Below, piece by piece: positions 36,313 to 45,397 of a stretch of 64,000 nt of DNA. The position numbers were made by a program, and so were the translations under genes. Each line of letters starts with the position of its first letter. The stretch's first letter is position 1. Under the pieces are notes generated by a model. The model was not told where the DNA came from. It saw only the letters and a list, made by a program, of their open reading frames with translations, and did not search any database. This DNA is from Schaalia vaccimaxillae DSM 15804 (GTDB taxonomy: Bacteria > Actinomycetota > Actinomycetes > Actinomycetales > Actinomycetaceae): assembly GCF_000420425.1 (NCBI RefSeq), contig NZ_ATUX01000007.1:124001-188000 (forward strand). The letters are read 5' to 3'.

Positions 36313-36999
36313 CTACTTCCTAATGTCAATGACCGCGCGGGCCGGGCTCTCAAGGAATCCGATCTGGAACTCGCGAGCCTCATCCATTCCAATGACGATA
36401 TGGGTGGTGTCCTCAAAGGTGCCGTCCTCTCGCACGTCAAGTGGGCCAATTTGCATCTGGCGTTCACCGTCGTAATACAGGGCGTTGAGGCCGTCGGTTA
36501 CCGGCATTGTCGTACCAGTCAGTACGAGGTCGAGCCAGGCTGGGCCCTGAACGGGTAGTTCGCGTCCTCGTCCCTGTTCGAGCGGCTTGTCGGCCCACGA
36601 TTGCATGAGTCCAGGTGTGCCCTGGCCAGCAAACTCAATGACGACGCGGTAGAAACCATCATGTTCACCCACTCGCATGTCGTGGAACACTAGGCCCGGG
36701 GCGGAATATGTCGGTTCGAGGGGCTCCAAGGACGTGACCCACGCATCGCCGTTAATCGGTGTCGTCATTGTCGCCTCGGCTGCCTTAGCGCTCGCTGTCA
36801 GGGCATCTTGAGCGGCTGCAGCCGCAGACTGTGCTGATGTGTCAGAGGACTGAGGTTGCGTGGACTGCGACTGGGCCGATGGGGAGGCGGTGCTCTGGGT
36901 GCCAGAAGTTGCATCCGAGTTGGGCGAGCACGCTGCCAAACCCAAAGCCACAAGCGGCACCATGACGGCGTAAAGATTACGTGCACGACGATTGGACAT
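36313..36999 (-). CDS. Putative lipoprotein with AMIN-like domain
   Basis: The 228-residue product starts with a basic signal segment and the lipobox LGLAAC, so it is a predicted lipoprotein. A Ser/Gln/Thr-rich linker follows. The C-terminal half (YRVVIEFAGQGTPG, AWLDLVLTGTTMPV) resembles AMIN-like beta domains. The start at 36999 is fixed by an AAGGAGG site five bases upstream; a longer frame is not protein-like. It lies between plsC and gpsA but on the other strand. Function unknown; a cell-wall role is possible. Confidence 0.82.
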   Translation of the reverse strand: MSNRRARNLYAVMVPLVALGLAACSPNSDATSGTQSTASPSAQSQSTQPQSSDTSAQSAAAAAQDALTASAKAAEATMTTPINGDAWVTSLEPLEPTYSAPGLVFHDMRVGEHDGFYRVVIEFAGQGTPGLMQSWADKPLEQGRGRELPVQGPAWLDLVLTGTTMPVTDGLNALYYDGERQMQIGPLDVREDGTFEDTTHIVIGMDEAREFQIGFLESPARAVIDIRK

Positions 37000-37068
37000 T
37001 CGGCCTCCTTGGACGAGTGGGGGCGTCCCACGCTGAGTTGCACCAACGATCCTAGTAGTGTGCGGGCC

Positions 37069-38106
37069 ATGACGACAGACGCAGGAATTGAGATTCGAAG
37101 GGTTGCAGTTCTGGGAACCGGCGCGTGGGGAACGACTTTCGCCCAGGTTCTGGCTGATGCCGGACACTCAGTGTCGATGTGGGGACGCAGCCAAGGAGTA
37201 GTCGACCTGATCAACACGGGGGAAAATTCCCGGTATCTTCCTGGCATCGAATTATCTGACACGATCCGTGCAACTACCAGCATTACCGAGGCCGTTACGG
37301 GCGCCGATCTGGTCGCGGTGGTGGTACCCGTGGCAGGCGTTCGTCCCGCCCTGGAGCAAGCGCGACCAGCCTTGGGCCCAGACACAGCCATCGTTTCCTT
37401 GGCTAAGGGACTAGAACTCGAGTCCCTCAAGACCGTCGACCAGATTGTCGCCGAGGCCGCACAGGTGGATTCCTCACGGGTGGCCGTCATGTCTGGCCCC
37501 AACTTGTCCCGCGAAATCGCTGAACACCATCCCACCGCCACAGTAGTTGCCTCACAAAACCAGGCGCTTGCCGTTGCTATCGCCAAGGCCTGCCACAACT
37601 CCTATTTCCGGCCGTACGTGTCCGGTGATGTCATTGGAACAGAGATTGCCGGGGCAACAAAGAATGTCATCGCGGTTGCCATTGGAGCCGCAGAAGGATT
37701 GGGCCTGGGCCTCAATACCCGTTCAACATTGATCACCAGGGGACTGGCTGAGATGACGCGCCTAGGGACCGCCCTGGGAGCAGATCCGGGAACCTTTTCG
37801 GGCCTTGCCGGAATCGGTGACCTCATGGCCACCTGCTCATCCAAGCTCTCCCGCAACTTCTCTTTGGGGCACAGGTTGGGTCGCGGTTTGAGTCTGCCAG
37901 AAGCACTGGAACGCTCCTCCGGCGTTGTCGAGGGCGTGCGCGCGGCCTCGCCAATCCTGTCACTGGCGCGCTCCCACGGCGTTGACATGCCCATCACGGA
38001 AGCGGTGGTGCGTGTCGTTTCGGGTGAAGCAACGATCGAAGAAATGGGGGAGATGCTTCTGGGGCGCCCCCAAAAAATGGATGGGTGGAAAATCGAACTG
38101 CTCTAA
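37069..38106 (+). CDS. gpsA: Glycerol-3-phosphate dehydrogenase [NAD(P)+]
   Basis: GpsA reduces dihydroxyacetone phosphate to glycerol-3-phosphate for phospholipid synthesis. The 345-residue enzyme opens with the Rossmann motif AVLGTGAWGTTFAQVL and has the family motifs GPNLSREIA, GTEIAGATKNVIAVAIG (active-site Lys) and STLITRGLAEM. The ATG at 37069 is where the family starts; the upstream open frame overlaps the lipoprotein gene and is rejected. ddl follows after 51 bases. Confidence 0.95.
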   Translation: MTTDAGIEIRRVAVLGTGAWGTTFAQVLADAGHSVSMWGRSQGVVDLINTGENSRYLPGIELSDTIRATTSITEAVTGADLVAVVVPVAGVRPALEQARPALGPDTAIVSLAKGLELESLKTVDQIVAEAAQVDSSRVAVMSGPNLSREIAEHHPTATVVASQNQALAVAIAKACHNSYFRPYVSGDVIGTEIAGATKNVIAVAIGAAEGLGLGLNTRSTLITRGLAEMTRLGTALGADPGTFSGLAGIGDLMATCSSKLSRNFSLGHRLGRGLSLPEALERSSGVVEGVRAASPILSLARSHGVDMPITEAVVRVVSGEATIEEMGEMLLGRPQKMDGWKIELL

Positions 38107-38157
38107 CCAGGGCGATGCATTCTTGCCGATCTAGATCCCAGGGTTAGGGTTGTCGGC

Positions 38158-39297
38158 ATGACTCAAGCAACTCGCCCTCGCGTCCTTATCGTCTTTGGCG
38201 GCCGATCCGGTGAGCACGAGGTCTCCTGCGCAACCGCAGCAGGCATTCTGCGCGCCATCGACCGCACGAAATGGGACGTGCTGCCTTTAGGGATCACTCG
38301 CGATGGTCAGTGGGTGCGCGTCGAGGATGATCCGCAAGCCTTCGAGTTCCGTAACGGTCGCGGCCAAAGCGTCCAAGCCGGTGCCACGCGCGTAGCGTTG
38401 ACCCCCGGCGGCGGATCGATGATCGAGTTCACCTACGAGGGCGACCCTGAATCCCCAGAGTCGCGCATTGTGGGCGCCGAGGACCTGGGGCGTATCGACA
38501 TCGTGTTACCTCTGCTGCACGGCCCCTACGGGGAAGACGGCACAATCCAGGGGCTGTTCGAGATGGCTGATGTACGATACGTGGGCTGCGGCGTGACCTC
38601 GTCGGCGATTTGTATGGATAAGCATCTGACAAAGACTGTTCTGGCTGCCGCAGGAATCAATGTCGGTCACTGGGAACTTATTACGCCCAGCCAGTGGGAA
38701 CTTGACCCGCAAGAATGTGTGGATCGCGCCGCCGGACTTGGGTTCCCCGTGTTTGTTAAACCCTGCCGTGCGGGATCCTCCATCGGTATTTCACGAGTTG
38801 ATGAGGCAGAAGGACTGGCTACGGCCATCAAGGAAGCGCGTAACCACGATCCGCGGGTCATTGTTGAAGCCGGTGTTTCGGGGCGTGAAATTGAATGTGG
38901 TGTGATCGGTGGCCGTGACGGCTGGCAGTCAGCCACCGCTCCTCTGGGTGAAATCGAAGTACCCGAAGGGGAGTTTTACGACTACGAACTCAAATACGTC
39001 GATACTGAGGCGATCGGCCTCGTCTGTCCGGCGGATCTGCCGCAAGATGCCGCTACTGCAATCCGTCGTACCGCGCTCGCGGCTTTCGAAGCCCTCGAAT
39101 GTGAGGGGCTCGCTCGAGTCGACTTCTTCTATGATGAGGAAACAGGCACAATCCTCATTAATGAGGTGAATACGATGCCCGGTTTCACGCCGATTTCGAT
39201 GTATCCGCAGATGTGGGATAGGGGAGGGTTGGACTACCCGCGCCTGCTCGATGCGCTGTTGGAAGAGGCTGCTTCGCGCGATCTCGGACTGCGCTGA
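38158..39297 (+). CDS. ddl: D-alanine--D-alanine ligase
   Basis: Ddl makes the D-Ala-D-Ala peptide for the cell wall. The 379-residue ATP-grasp enzyme has VFGGRSGEHEVSC, HGPYGEDGTIQGLFEM, KPCRAGSSIGISRV and the C-terminal NEVNTMPGFTPISMYP. It is in the usual place after gpsA. Confidence 0.96.
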   Translation: MTQATRPRVLIVFGGRSGEHEVSCATAAGILRAIDRTKWDVLPLGITRDGQWVRVEDDPQAFEFRNGRGQSVQAGATRVALTPGGGSMIEFTYEGDPESPESRIVGAEDLGRIDIVLPLLHGPYGEDGTIQGLFEMADVRYVGCGVTSSAICMDKHLTKTVLAAAGINVGHWELITPSQWELDPQECVDRAAGLGFPVFVKPCRAGSSIGISRVDEAEGLATAIKEARNHDPRVIVEAGVSGREIECGVIGGRDGWQSATAPLGEIEVPEGEFYDYELKYVDTEAIGLVCPADLPQDAATAIRRTALAAFEALECEGLARVDFFYDEETGTILINEVNTMPGFTPISMYPQMWDRGGLDYPRLLDALLEEAASRDLGLR

Positions 39298-39365
39298 ACG
39301 ATTTGCCAGACGCTGCGCACGTTTTCAAGTCCGCGACGGGGCGTCGGTAACGGTATTGTGTGCCC

Positions 39366-40283
39366 ATGACGTCTAAGCCCAAGGTCACACTGGTCACCTC
39401 TTCGACAATGCCGAACCTCTACCGCGGTGAGGAAGGCATTTTGGATGCGCTTGCCGAACGCGGCTGCGACCCTTCCATTAAAGTCTGGAATGACCCCGAC
39501 GTTGACTGGACCGAAGCAGGAATGGTGGTTGTGCGGTCGGTGTCTGACTACCCGACGCAGCGTGACGAGTTCTTAGCGTGGACGAAGACTGTTCCTAAGA
39601 TACTCAACCACCCTGACATCCTGCAGTGGAACACCCACAAAACCTACCTGCGATCCTTGGCCAAGCGTGGCCTGCCGACCATTCCTACGACATGGTTGGA
39701 GCCCGAGCAGAATCTGACGAAGCACCAGATTCATACGCGATTCCCCGCGTCGGGTGAGTTCATTGTCAAACCTGCTGTGTCTTCAGGTGTACGTGACATT
39801 GGTCGATACACGACAAATTCAACCTCTCAGCGTCAGGCTGCTATCGCTCAGGTGCAGGAGCTGTTGGGCAAAGGGCGCCCTGTGATGATCCAGCGCTACG
39901 TGGAGCAGGTCGATACCCACGGCGAGATTTCGTTGGTGTTCTTCAACGGATTGGTATCTCATTCGGTGGAGAAGCATCCGGCGCTGCATCCCTCGTCGAT
40001 CTCCGATCCGAATGTGCATGAGGCTGTGGTGACTGCCGATACCGCAAACACGCAGGCATGGCAGTGGGGTGAGGAGATTCGTAAAGTCCTGCATTCCTAT
40101 GTGCGTGAGCGCACTGGCCGTGATGAGCTCTTCTTGTTTAACCGGGTGGACTTCGTTCCAGACGGCGAAGGGTCCTTCCTGGTGATGGAGGTGTCGTTGG
40201 TGGATGCTGACCTGTATTTGGGTGCGACGCCAGAGGCTCTAGGTAACTTTGCCGATGCGATCTCGGTGCGAGCCCACTGGTGA
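39366..40283 (+). CDS. ATP-grasp domain protein of unknown substrate
   Basis: This 305-residue protein has an ATP-grasp core: KTYLRSLAKRGLPTIPT, FIVKPAVSSGVRDIGRY, QRYVEQVDTHGEISLVFFNG and the metal-binding LVMEVSLVDADL (usually NE, here VMEV...D). This is like RimK/glutathione-synthetase-type carboxylate-amine ligases. It lies right after ddl, but a role in cell wall synthesis is not shown. A GTG at 39360 is an alternative start. Function unknown. Confidence 0.8.
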   Translation: MTSKPKVTLVTSSTMPNLYRGEEGILDALAERGCDPSIKVWNDPDVDWTEAGMVVVRSVSDYPTQRDEFLAWTKTVPKILNHPDILQWNTHKTYLRSLAKRGLPTIPTTWLEPEQNLTKHQIHTRFPASGEFIVKPAVSSGVRDIGRYTTNSTSQRQAAIAQVQELLGKGRPVMIQRYVEQVDTHGEISLVFFNGLVSHSVEKHPALHPSSISDPNVHEAVVTADTANTQAWQWGEEIRKVLHSYVRERTGRDELFLFNRVDFVPDGEGSFLVMEVSLVDADLYLGATPEALGNFADAISVRAHW

Positions 40284-40343
40284 GGCAGACGGGTTTGCTG
40301 ATGGGCTTTTCTGGGCCAGCGGTGCGCAAGTAGGAGCCGTGAC

Positions 40344-40697
40344 GTGGCCGTTGAAATGAGTCGGGAGGACTTCGAAACTCTCGTCACTGACGCCCTCGAT
40401 AAGATTCCTGAGGAGTTTTGGGCACAGCTGGACAACGTGGCGGTTTTTGTCGAGGATGACCCTCCGGAAGGGGAACCCTCGGACCTGCTTGGCTTGTATG
40501 ACGGCGTTGCTTTGACTGAGCGCGGAGACTACGCAGGCTTTCTCCCTGATCGGGTGCTGGTCTTCCGTAACCCCACGTTGGCGATATGTGACAGTGTGCA
40601 AGAAGTGGCCGAAGAAGTTCGGATTACCGTCGTTCACGAAATTGGTCACTATTTTGGGCTTGATGACGAGCAGCTTCACGAGATGGGATGGGCCTAA
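40344..40697 (+). CDS. Small zincin-like metallopeptidase
   Basis: This 117-residue protein of the DUF1025 (minimal zincin-like) family ends in the zinc motif HEIGHYFGLDDEQLHEMG (HExxH with a downstream acidic site). Family members are cytosolic and of uncertain substrate. The start follows GTAGGAGCC. The gene is between the ATP-grasp gene and tRNA-His. Confidence 0.88.
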   Translation: MAVEMSREDFETLVTDALDKIPEEFWAQLDNVAVFVEDDPPEGEPSDLLGLYDGVALTERGDYAGFLPDRVLVFRNPTLAICDSVQEVAEEVRITVVHEIGHYFGLDDEQLHEMGWA

Positions 40698-40794
40698 GTG
40701 TTGTGGGGGATGACACGGTAACGGTGTTGTCTGCGATTTCGTCTCGCTGCAAGTCTTTGGTAGAGTTTCCTGCGTTGCACTTGTGGCAACGATG

Positions 40795-40867
40795 GTGGCT
40801 GTAGTTCAGTTGGTAGAGCACCTGGTTGTGGTCCAGGACGTCGCGGGTTCGAGTCCCGTCAGCCACC
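40795..40867 (+). tRNA. tRNA-His (anticodon GTG)
   Basis: Acceptor GTGGCTG pairs with CAGCCAC, and an extra G (40794) can face C40867, as expected for the G-1 of tRNA-His. The anticodon loop is TTGTGGT within CCTGG/CCAGG. T-arm GGTTCGAGTCC. Confidence 0.95.
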
Positions 40868-40878
40868 CGGTTCAATCT

Positions 40879-40910
40879 CCAAGGCCAAGCGCCTCGGGGA
40901 TTTTACTTTT
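40879..40910 (+). terminator. Hairpin after tRNA-His
   Basis: CCAAGGC and GCCTCGG form a seven-pair stem with one mismatch, followed by GGATTTTACTTTT. Confidence 0.7.
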
Positions 40911-40921
40911 GCGCTCATTCT

Positions 40922-40995
40922 CGCCGAGAGCAGACCTTGTGGTTGTTTTCGGCTTCGAAAATGCCGAATTTTAACCACAAAGTCTGCTCTCGGCG
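40922..40995. repeat. Long inverted repeat (23-base arms)
   Basis: The left arm (40922-40944) and the reverse complement of the right arm (40973-40995) match at 22 of 23 positions. Inside lies a second inverted pair TTCGGC/GCCGAA. It could fold as one 74-base hairpin. It is not a typical terminator and may be a mobile palindromic element. Confidence 0.7.
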
Positions 40996-41012
40996 GAAGA
41001 GCGGGAAGTGAG

Positions 41013-41045
41013 GGGCCCTCCATCGACAACGGTGGAGGGCCCTTT
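41013..41045 (+). terminator. Hairpin before the convergent transporter gene
   Basis: GGGCCCTCCA and TGGAGGGCCC form a 10-bp stem with a short T-run. It lies 15 bases from the end of the leftward transporter gene. Confidence 0.55.
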
Positions 41046-41059
41046 GGTGATCCGTCTGA

Positions 41060-42331
41060 TTAGAACAGTCCGGTTTCGACGAAGATGAACCAGACAGCCA
41101 AAGGAACGACCGCAACCATCAGAATTGCCCATCCGATGAGTGCTCGGAAGAACAACTTTTCCTGTCCCTCTGGAGCATTCGTAATGAGCAATGCGCCTGC
41201 CGTGGACATCGGGCTTGAATCGACCGCAGCAGAAGCAATAGACACAGCAATCACTGTGCCGAGGGCTGAGACCATCGGATCGGCTGCAATGCTGACCGTA
41301 ATTGGAGCAATTGTGCCTAAAGTTCCCGTGGTCGAAGCGAAGGTTGAAACTGCTGCTACAACGTAAGAGGTGACCAAGGCAGCAGTTGAACCGCTGCCCA
41401 TTGCTGCAATGCCTTCTTGCAGTGCATCAATGGCTCCCATCGTCGACAGAAGATTGACGTAGGTGACGATACCTGTCACCAATAGAACCGCTGACCATGG
41501 AACGGCGTCGAAGGCTTTCTTCTGGATCGAAGAATCTATTGTGATGAGGACGAGTGACAAGATAATGGCTCCCACACCCACATCTACGCTGAAGAATAGA
41601 GTCAGAACTAGCACAACGGCTAGAGAGACCAGCGTAAGAACCTGCATGAGGGTCGGCTTAAGATTCAGTACCCGTTCTTCCTGTGTAGCTACATCGGCCA
41701 TACCTTCTGTGTTCTTGCCCTTATCGATCGCGCGTGCTAGCGCGTTGGCAGCAACATATGACAAGAAAGCCAAAAGTGCGTTGAAAGCGAAGGTCGCAAC
41801 CATGAGCGGAAATGCTCCATTTGTTAATCCCGCATCTTGGAGCATCTGATTTGAGATCACGCCGAAAGGATTGGTCGGCGAGAAAGCACCAGCGTTTGCT
41901 CCGTTAACGATGACGAAGCCCATAGCGAGTCGTGAGATTTTGAAACGGTGAGCTAGTTCCAGTGCTACCGGCGCGACGATTGCAACGGCTGCTGGTGTGA
42001 ATGCGCCAGCAGCGCACAGCACTGTGATCAGGAGGAACATCAGAACTGGAATGAGTCGACGTCTTCCGTGTGCCAGTCTTTCGGCGAAATCTGACATGAG
42101 CTGGATCGTGCCAGTGACTTTGACAATCGCAAAGAGCAAGGTTGCACCCATCAGCGTGAAGAACAGGCTTGAGGGGAATCCTCCGATAACTTCTTTGACA
42201 GAAACGTCGAAGACGAGAGGGCCGAAAATAAATGCTGCTGCAAAGGCGATGACTCCGGCATTCACTCGGGTGAATGTTCCCCAAATGAAGATTACGGCGA
42301 GAACCGCGAAAGCGATAACATTCAGGCTCAT
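41060..42331 (-). CDS. MatC-like dicarboxylate (SLC13/IT superfamily) transporter
   Basis: This 423-residue integral membrane protein has about eleven hydrophobic segments. NGANAGAFSPTNPFGV and SIASAAVDSSPMSTAGALLI fit ion-transporter (DASS/MatC) carriers of C3-C4 dicarboxylates. It overlaps the start of the isomerase gene by four bases (ATGA), so it should import that enzyme's substrate, maleate or a related acid. The pair is transcribed divergently from an IclR regulator. Confidence 0.85.
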   Translation of the reverse strand: MSLNVIAFAVLAVIFIWGTFTRVNAGVIAFAAAFIFGPLVFDVSVKEVIGGFPSSLFFTLMGATLLFAIVKVTGTIQLMSDFAERLAHGRRRLIPVLMFLLITVLCAAGAFTPAAVAIVAPVALELAHRFKISRLAMGFVIVNGANAGAFSPTNPFGVISNQMLQDAGLTNGAFPLMVATFAFNALLAFLSYVAANALARAIDKGKNTEGMADVATQEERVLNLKPTLMQVLTLVSLAVVLVLTLFFSVDVGVGAIILSLVLITIDSSIQKKAFDAVPWSAVLLVTGIVTYVNLLSTMGAIDALQEGIAAMGSGSTAALVTSYVVAAVSTFASTTGTLGTIAPITVSIAADPMVSALGTVIAVSIASAAVDSSPMSTAGALLITNAPEGQEKLFFRALIGWAILMVAVVPLAVWFIFVETGLF

Positions 42332-43149
42332 GCTTCGGCTCCTGTGCAGAGTGATTCGATTGATTGCCCGCTGAGCAGTCGGCCAGCTCCGCTAATGCGA
42401 GGCTCATGGCCGAGCGCCATGAGGGTTTCGTAAGTGGTTGCGGTTGCCGCAGTAATTACGGGGACGCTTCCGAGCGCGTCTTCTACAACTTGGACGGCTG
42501 GCAGTGACGGCATTTGCACGCAGGCGGAGAGGAGAACAGCGTCAACTCCGTCAAGATCAAGATCCTGTGATAATGAGACGAGATTGTTCGGGTTGAGGCA
42601 CCCAACCTGAAGATTGTCCGAGACGGAGAGTCCGATTGCCTGGGAAACCTCAATTCCAGATCCGGTGATGTAGTCTCGAGTCATAGCAACTAGCGGCGGC
42701 ATGTAGGGGGCGATCATCGCAACTTTTTTCGCCCCCATTGCTTCGAGCGTACGCACTACTGCGCCAGCGGAGGAAACGGCGGGTGCAGGATGCCCCGCAG
42801 CTTCTGCGGCTTCTTTAATCGTTGCCTCAGATCCGACGTGCGCTCCGGGACCCTGTGCCATGACTGCAACGAGGCAAGCGTAAGCAATCACATCGACTCC
42901 GGCTTCGGCGACCTGCGTGGCGCAATCGCCTGCTCGAGCGACCATTGCAAGAAGTTCCTCAGTTGTGACGTTCTTGAGGGCTGCCCGGGCTGAGTGGAAT
43001 GTGTAGCGGTGTCCGGTTGCAGCCGTTTGCCGGGCAAAGAGTTCTGGTAATTCTGTTTCCATTGTGGTGTTAGACGATGGAACAATCAGCCCAATTCGGC
43101 TAATTCCTTGTTCTTGGGCCGTGTGAAATGCGGGTGTGAATGTAGACAT
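42328..43149 (-). CDS. Maleate cis-trans isomerase
   Basis: This 273-residue protein of the Asp/Glu racemase superfamily has PSSNTTMETELP at the N-terminus and two catalytic cysteines, Cys92 (YACLVAVM) and Cys210 (LSACVQMPSL). This is the arrangement of maleate isomerases that convert maleate to fumarate without cofactor. The start at 43149 follows a GAGGAGG site; a longer frame upstream is not supported. It is coupled to the MatC-like transporter. Arylmalonate decarboxylase is an alternative relative but has a different cysteine pattern. Confidence 0.88.
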   Translation of the reverse strand: MSTFTPAFHTAQEQGISRIGLIVPSSNTTMETELPELFARQTAATGHRYTFHSARAALKNVTTEELLAMVARAGDCATQVAEAGVDVIAYACLVAVMAQGPGAHVGSEATIKEAAEAAGHPAPAVSSAGAVVRTLEAMGAKKVAMIAPYMPPLVAMTRDYITGSGIEVSQAIGLSVSDNLQVGCLNPNNLVSLSQDLDLDGVDAVLLSACVQMPSLPAVQVVEDALGSVPVITAATATTYETLMALGHEPRISGAGRLLSGQSIESLCTGAEA

Positions 43150-43200
43150 CACTACCTCCTCGTAGTCTCGTATTGTGAGTTTTAAAATCACTATATAAGG

Positions 43201-43231
43201 CCACAATGTGAGTTGTAAACCCGCATTGTGG
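43201..43231. promoter_or_regulatory. Inverted repeat in the maleate divergent promoter
   Basis: CCACAATG (43201-43208) and CATTGTGG (43224-43231) are an exact inverted pair between the isomerase and the IclR gene. A related ATTGTGAG half-site is also present further left. Probable regulator site. Confidence 0.5.
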
Positions 43232-43304
43232 GATTCGTGGTGGTTTGGGAAGAAGATAGAATCGTTCCTATCAAGAAGCCGATGAAGAGAACTGCGGGGA
43301 AATT

Positions 43305-44114
43305 GTGGCTACAAAAGGCACTGCTCGAGACGACGGCGGGAATCGTCTTCTCGTCCTCGATAAAATCAGCAGGATTCTCGATGCATTCACTCTGGATGAG
43401 CCTGAGCTCACCCTTCAGCAAATTGGATCAAAAGCGGGACTAGCAGCTTCTACAACCCAGCGTCTTGTCCAAAATTTGACCAGGGAACGCTACCTACACC
43501 GCGAAGGCAACATGTATAGCGTCGGAGTTCGAGTGCTACGGTGGGCTTCAGCCGGAACGGCCGCCCTCGACATTACCGAAAGAATCCGACCCGCCCTGCG
43601 TGACCTTCGCGACCAAACTGGTGAAACCGCCTGCTTCTACGTGCGTGACGGACTCTGGCGCGTTGTCGTCGCTGTGGCACACACACGGCATGTTGTCATC
43701 AGGCCATTTGCGGTTGGTCAGGTGATGCCGGTGTATGCCGGTGCGGCAGCGAGGGTTTTTGTTGCCCATGATGAAGAGCTCAGGCTAGAGCTTAAAGATG
43801 CTGACTTAGCTCGTTATACAGACGCGACGCCAACATCGTTGGACGTACTCCTTGCGGATGTTGATCGAGTGAAGGATCTTGGCTACGCGAGTGCATTCAG
43901 CGAGCGCCATGAAGGAGTCGGCTCAATTTCCTCGCCGGTTTTTGGATTTGATGGGGGACTTGTAGGTGTCTTGGGTATCGGGTTTCCCAACGAAAGAGTC
44001 GGACCTAATAATGTTGATGAACTTGGGCCACTAGTTGCACGTGCTGCCACGGCTGCAAGCAGTGCGCTAGGTTATCGAGCACAGAACACTGAACTCAATG
44101 ATGCCCTGGACTAA
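43305..44114 (+). CDS. IclR-family regulator of the maleate module
   Basis: The 269-residue protein has an N-terminal winged HTH (LTLQQIGSKAGLAASTTQRLVQNL, starting near residue 35) and the IclR effector domain (FYVRDGLWRVVVAVAHTRHV, ERHEGVGSISSPVFG). It begins at a GTG after GGGGAAA. Divergent position next to the isomerase and transporter makes it their likely regulator, with maleate or a product as effector. Confidence 0.9.
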   Translation: MATKGTARDDGGNRLLVLDKISRILDAFTLDEPELTLQQIGSKAGLAASTTQRLVQNLTRERYLHREGNMYSVGVRVLRWASAGTAALDITERIRPALRDLRDQTGETACFYVRDGLWRVVVAVAHTRHVVIRPFAVGQVMPVYAGAAARVFVAHDEELRLELKDADLARYTDATPTSLDVLLADVDRVKDLGYASAFSERHEGVGSISSPVFGFDGGLVGVLGIGFPNERVGPNNVDELGPLVARAATAASSALGYRAQNTELNDALD

Positions 44115-44251
44115 TCAGGTCGATCTTGCGGAATTTCCGCTGATGGCACTTGTGTCTAGGGTGTCCGAATCTTTTCGGTGGCATACTCGGATGGTCGATG
44201 GTCGCCTATCCGGCGCGACACCACTTTCACCCCATCTCTAGGAGCCACCCC

Positions 44252-45310
44252 ATGCCTGAGGTTCTCGCCTACGCAGCAGACGACACCACCACCCAGTTCC
44301 ACAGAACAACGATCTCCCTTCGCGAGCCTGGACCTGGCGAGATCTACTTTGATGTCAAATACGCGGGCATTTGCCACTCTGACATCCATACCGCTCGCGG
44401 TGAATGGGGACCCAAGAAATACCCGATCGTCCCCGGCCACGAGATCGCGGGCATCGTTGCTGCCGTTGGCGAGGGCGTCACCAAGTTCTCCGTCGGTGAC
44501 AAGGTGGGCGTGGGCTGCATGACCAACTCGTGTGGACAATGCGAATACTGCAACGCAGGCTATGAACAATTCTGCGTTGGCACAGAGGGCGGCCTACCGG
44601 GCACTCTGTGGACCTACGGCGACGACGCTGACGGTAATCCAACAGCCGGAGGTTACGCACAAGGGTTTACGGTTTCTGAGCGCTTTGCTTGCCACATCCC
44701 AGACGAAATCCCCTTTGAGACGGCAGCGCCGTTGCTGTGCGCTGGGATCACGACGTACTCGCCGCTCAAGCGGTACGAGGCAGGGCCTGGCAAGAAAGTT
44801 GCGATTGTAGGAATGGGAGGCCTTGGCCATATGGCTGTTCAGATCGCAGCAGCCATGGGAGCCGAAGTGTCCGTGATCTCTCAAGGCCGTTCCAAAGAAG
44901 CTGACGCGCTCAAGTTTGGTGCCAAGCACTTCTACGCTACCAGTGAAGAAGGGACCCTGGAATCTTTGGCAGGTACTTTCGATCTGATCGTCTGTACTGT
45001 CAGCGCTGACGACCTTGACTACACGGCATTTATTCGCACCCTCAAGCCGTTTGGCACTTTCGTCGATGTTGGTCTGCCTGAACACCCCTCGAAGATTCAC
45101 CTGGCGGCATTGTGTGGAGGCAACAAGGCGCTTGCTGGTTCCCAGATCGGAGGCATCGCCCAAACCCAGGAGATGCTCGATTTCTGTGCGCAGAACGGCA
45201 TCGCCCCGCAGGTTGAGATCATTGGGGGAGAGGACATTACTGCCGCATATGACAACGTGGTGGCATCCAAAGTTCGTTATCGCTACGTGATTGACACAGC
45301 GACGTTCTGA
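44252..45310 (+). CDS. Zinc-dependent alcohol dehydrogenase (AdhC/YahK type)
   Basis: This 352-residue medium-chain dehydrogenase has catalytic-zinc residues in GICHSDIH and PGHEIAG, the structural-zinc cysteine set in CGQCEYCNAGYEQFC and the NAD(P) motif GMGGLGHMAVQIA. It resembles cinnamyl-alcohol-type NADP-dependent aldehyde reductases. The ATG at 44252 follows TAGGAG. It stands alone; a hairpin follows the stop. Confidence 0.93.
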   Translation: MPEVLAYAADDTTTQFHRTTISLREPGPGEIYFDVKYAGICHSDIHTARGEWGPKKYPIVPGHEIAGIVAAVGEGVTKFSVGDKVGVGCMTNSCGQCEYCNAGYEQFCVGTEGGLPGTLWTYGDDADGNPTAGGYAQGFTVSERFACHIPDEIPFETAAPLLCAGITTYSPLKRYEAGPGKKVAIVGMGGLGHMAVQIAAAMGAEVSVISQGRSKEADALKFGAKHFYATSEEGTLESLAGTFDLIVCTVSADDLDYTAFIRTLKPFGTFVDVGLPEHPSKIHLAALCGGNKALAGSQIGGIAQTQEMLDFCAQNGIAPQVEIIGGEDITAAYDNVVASKVRYRYVIDTATF

Positions 45311-45325
45311 ATCGTGCCCCTTGGA

Positions 45326-45366
45326 GCCGTGGTATCGATTGTTTTTCTTGCAACCGATACCACGGC
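45326..45366. terminator. Bidirectional terminator between adh and the glycosidase gene
   Basis: GCCGTGGTATCG and CGATACCACGGC form a perfect 12-bp stem with a T-rich loop, between convergent genes. Confidence 0.75.
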
Positions 45367-45397
45367 ATCACTCCGAATGGACGTGAAGGTCTGTCGT

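Noticed and set aside
36856-37068. N-terminal extension of gpsA
   Set aside because: It is antisense to the lipoprotein gene and not conserved-looking; GpsA starts at the Rossmann motif.
40783-40974. Open frame over tRNA-His and the long inverted repeat
   Set aside because: The sequence is explained by the tRNA, and the translated product is low in protein character.
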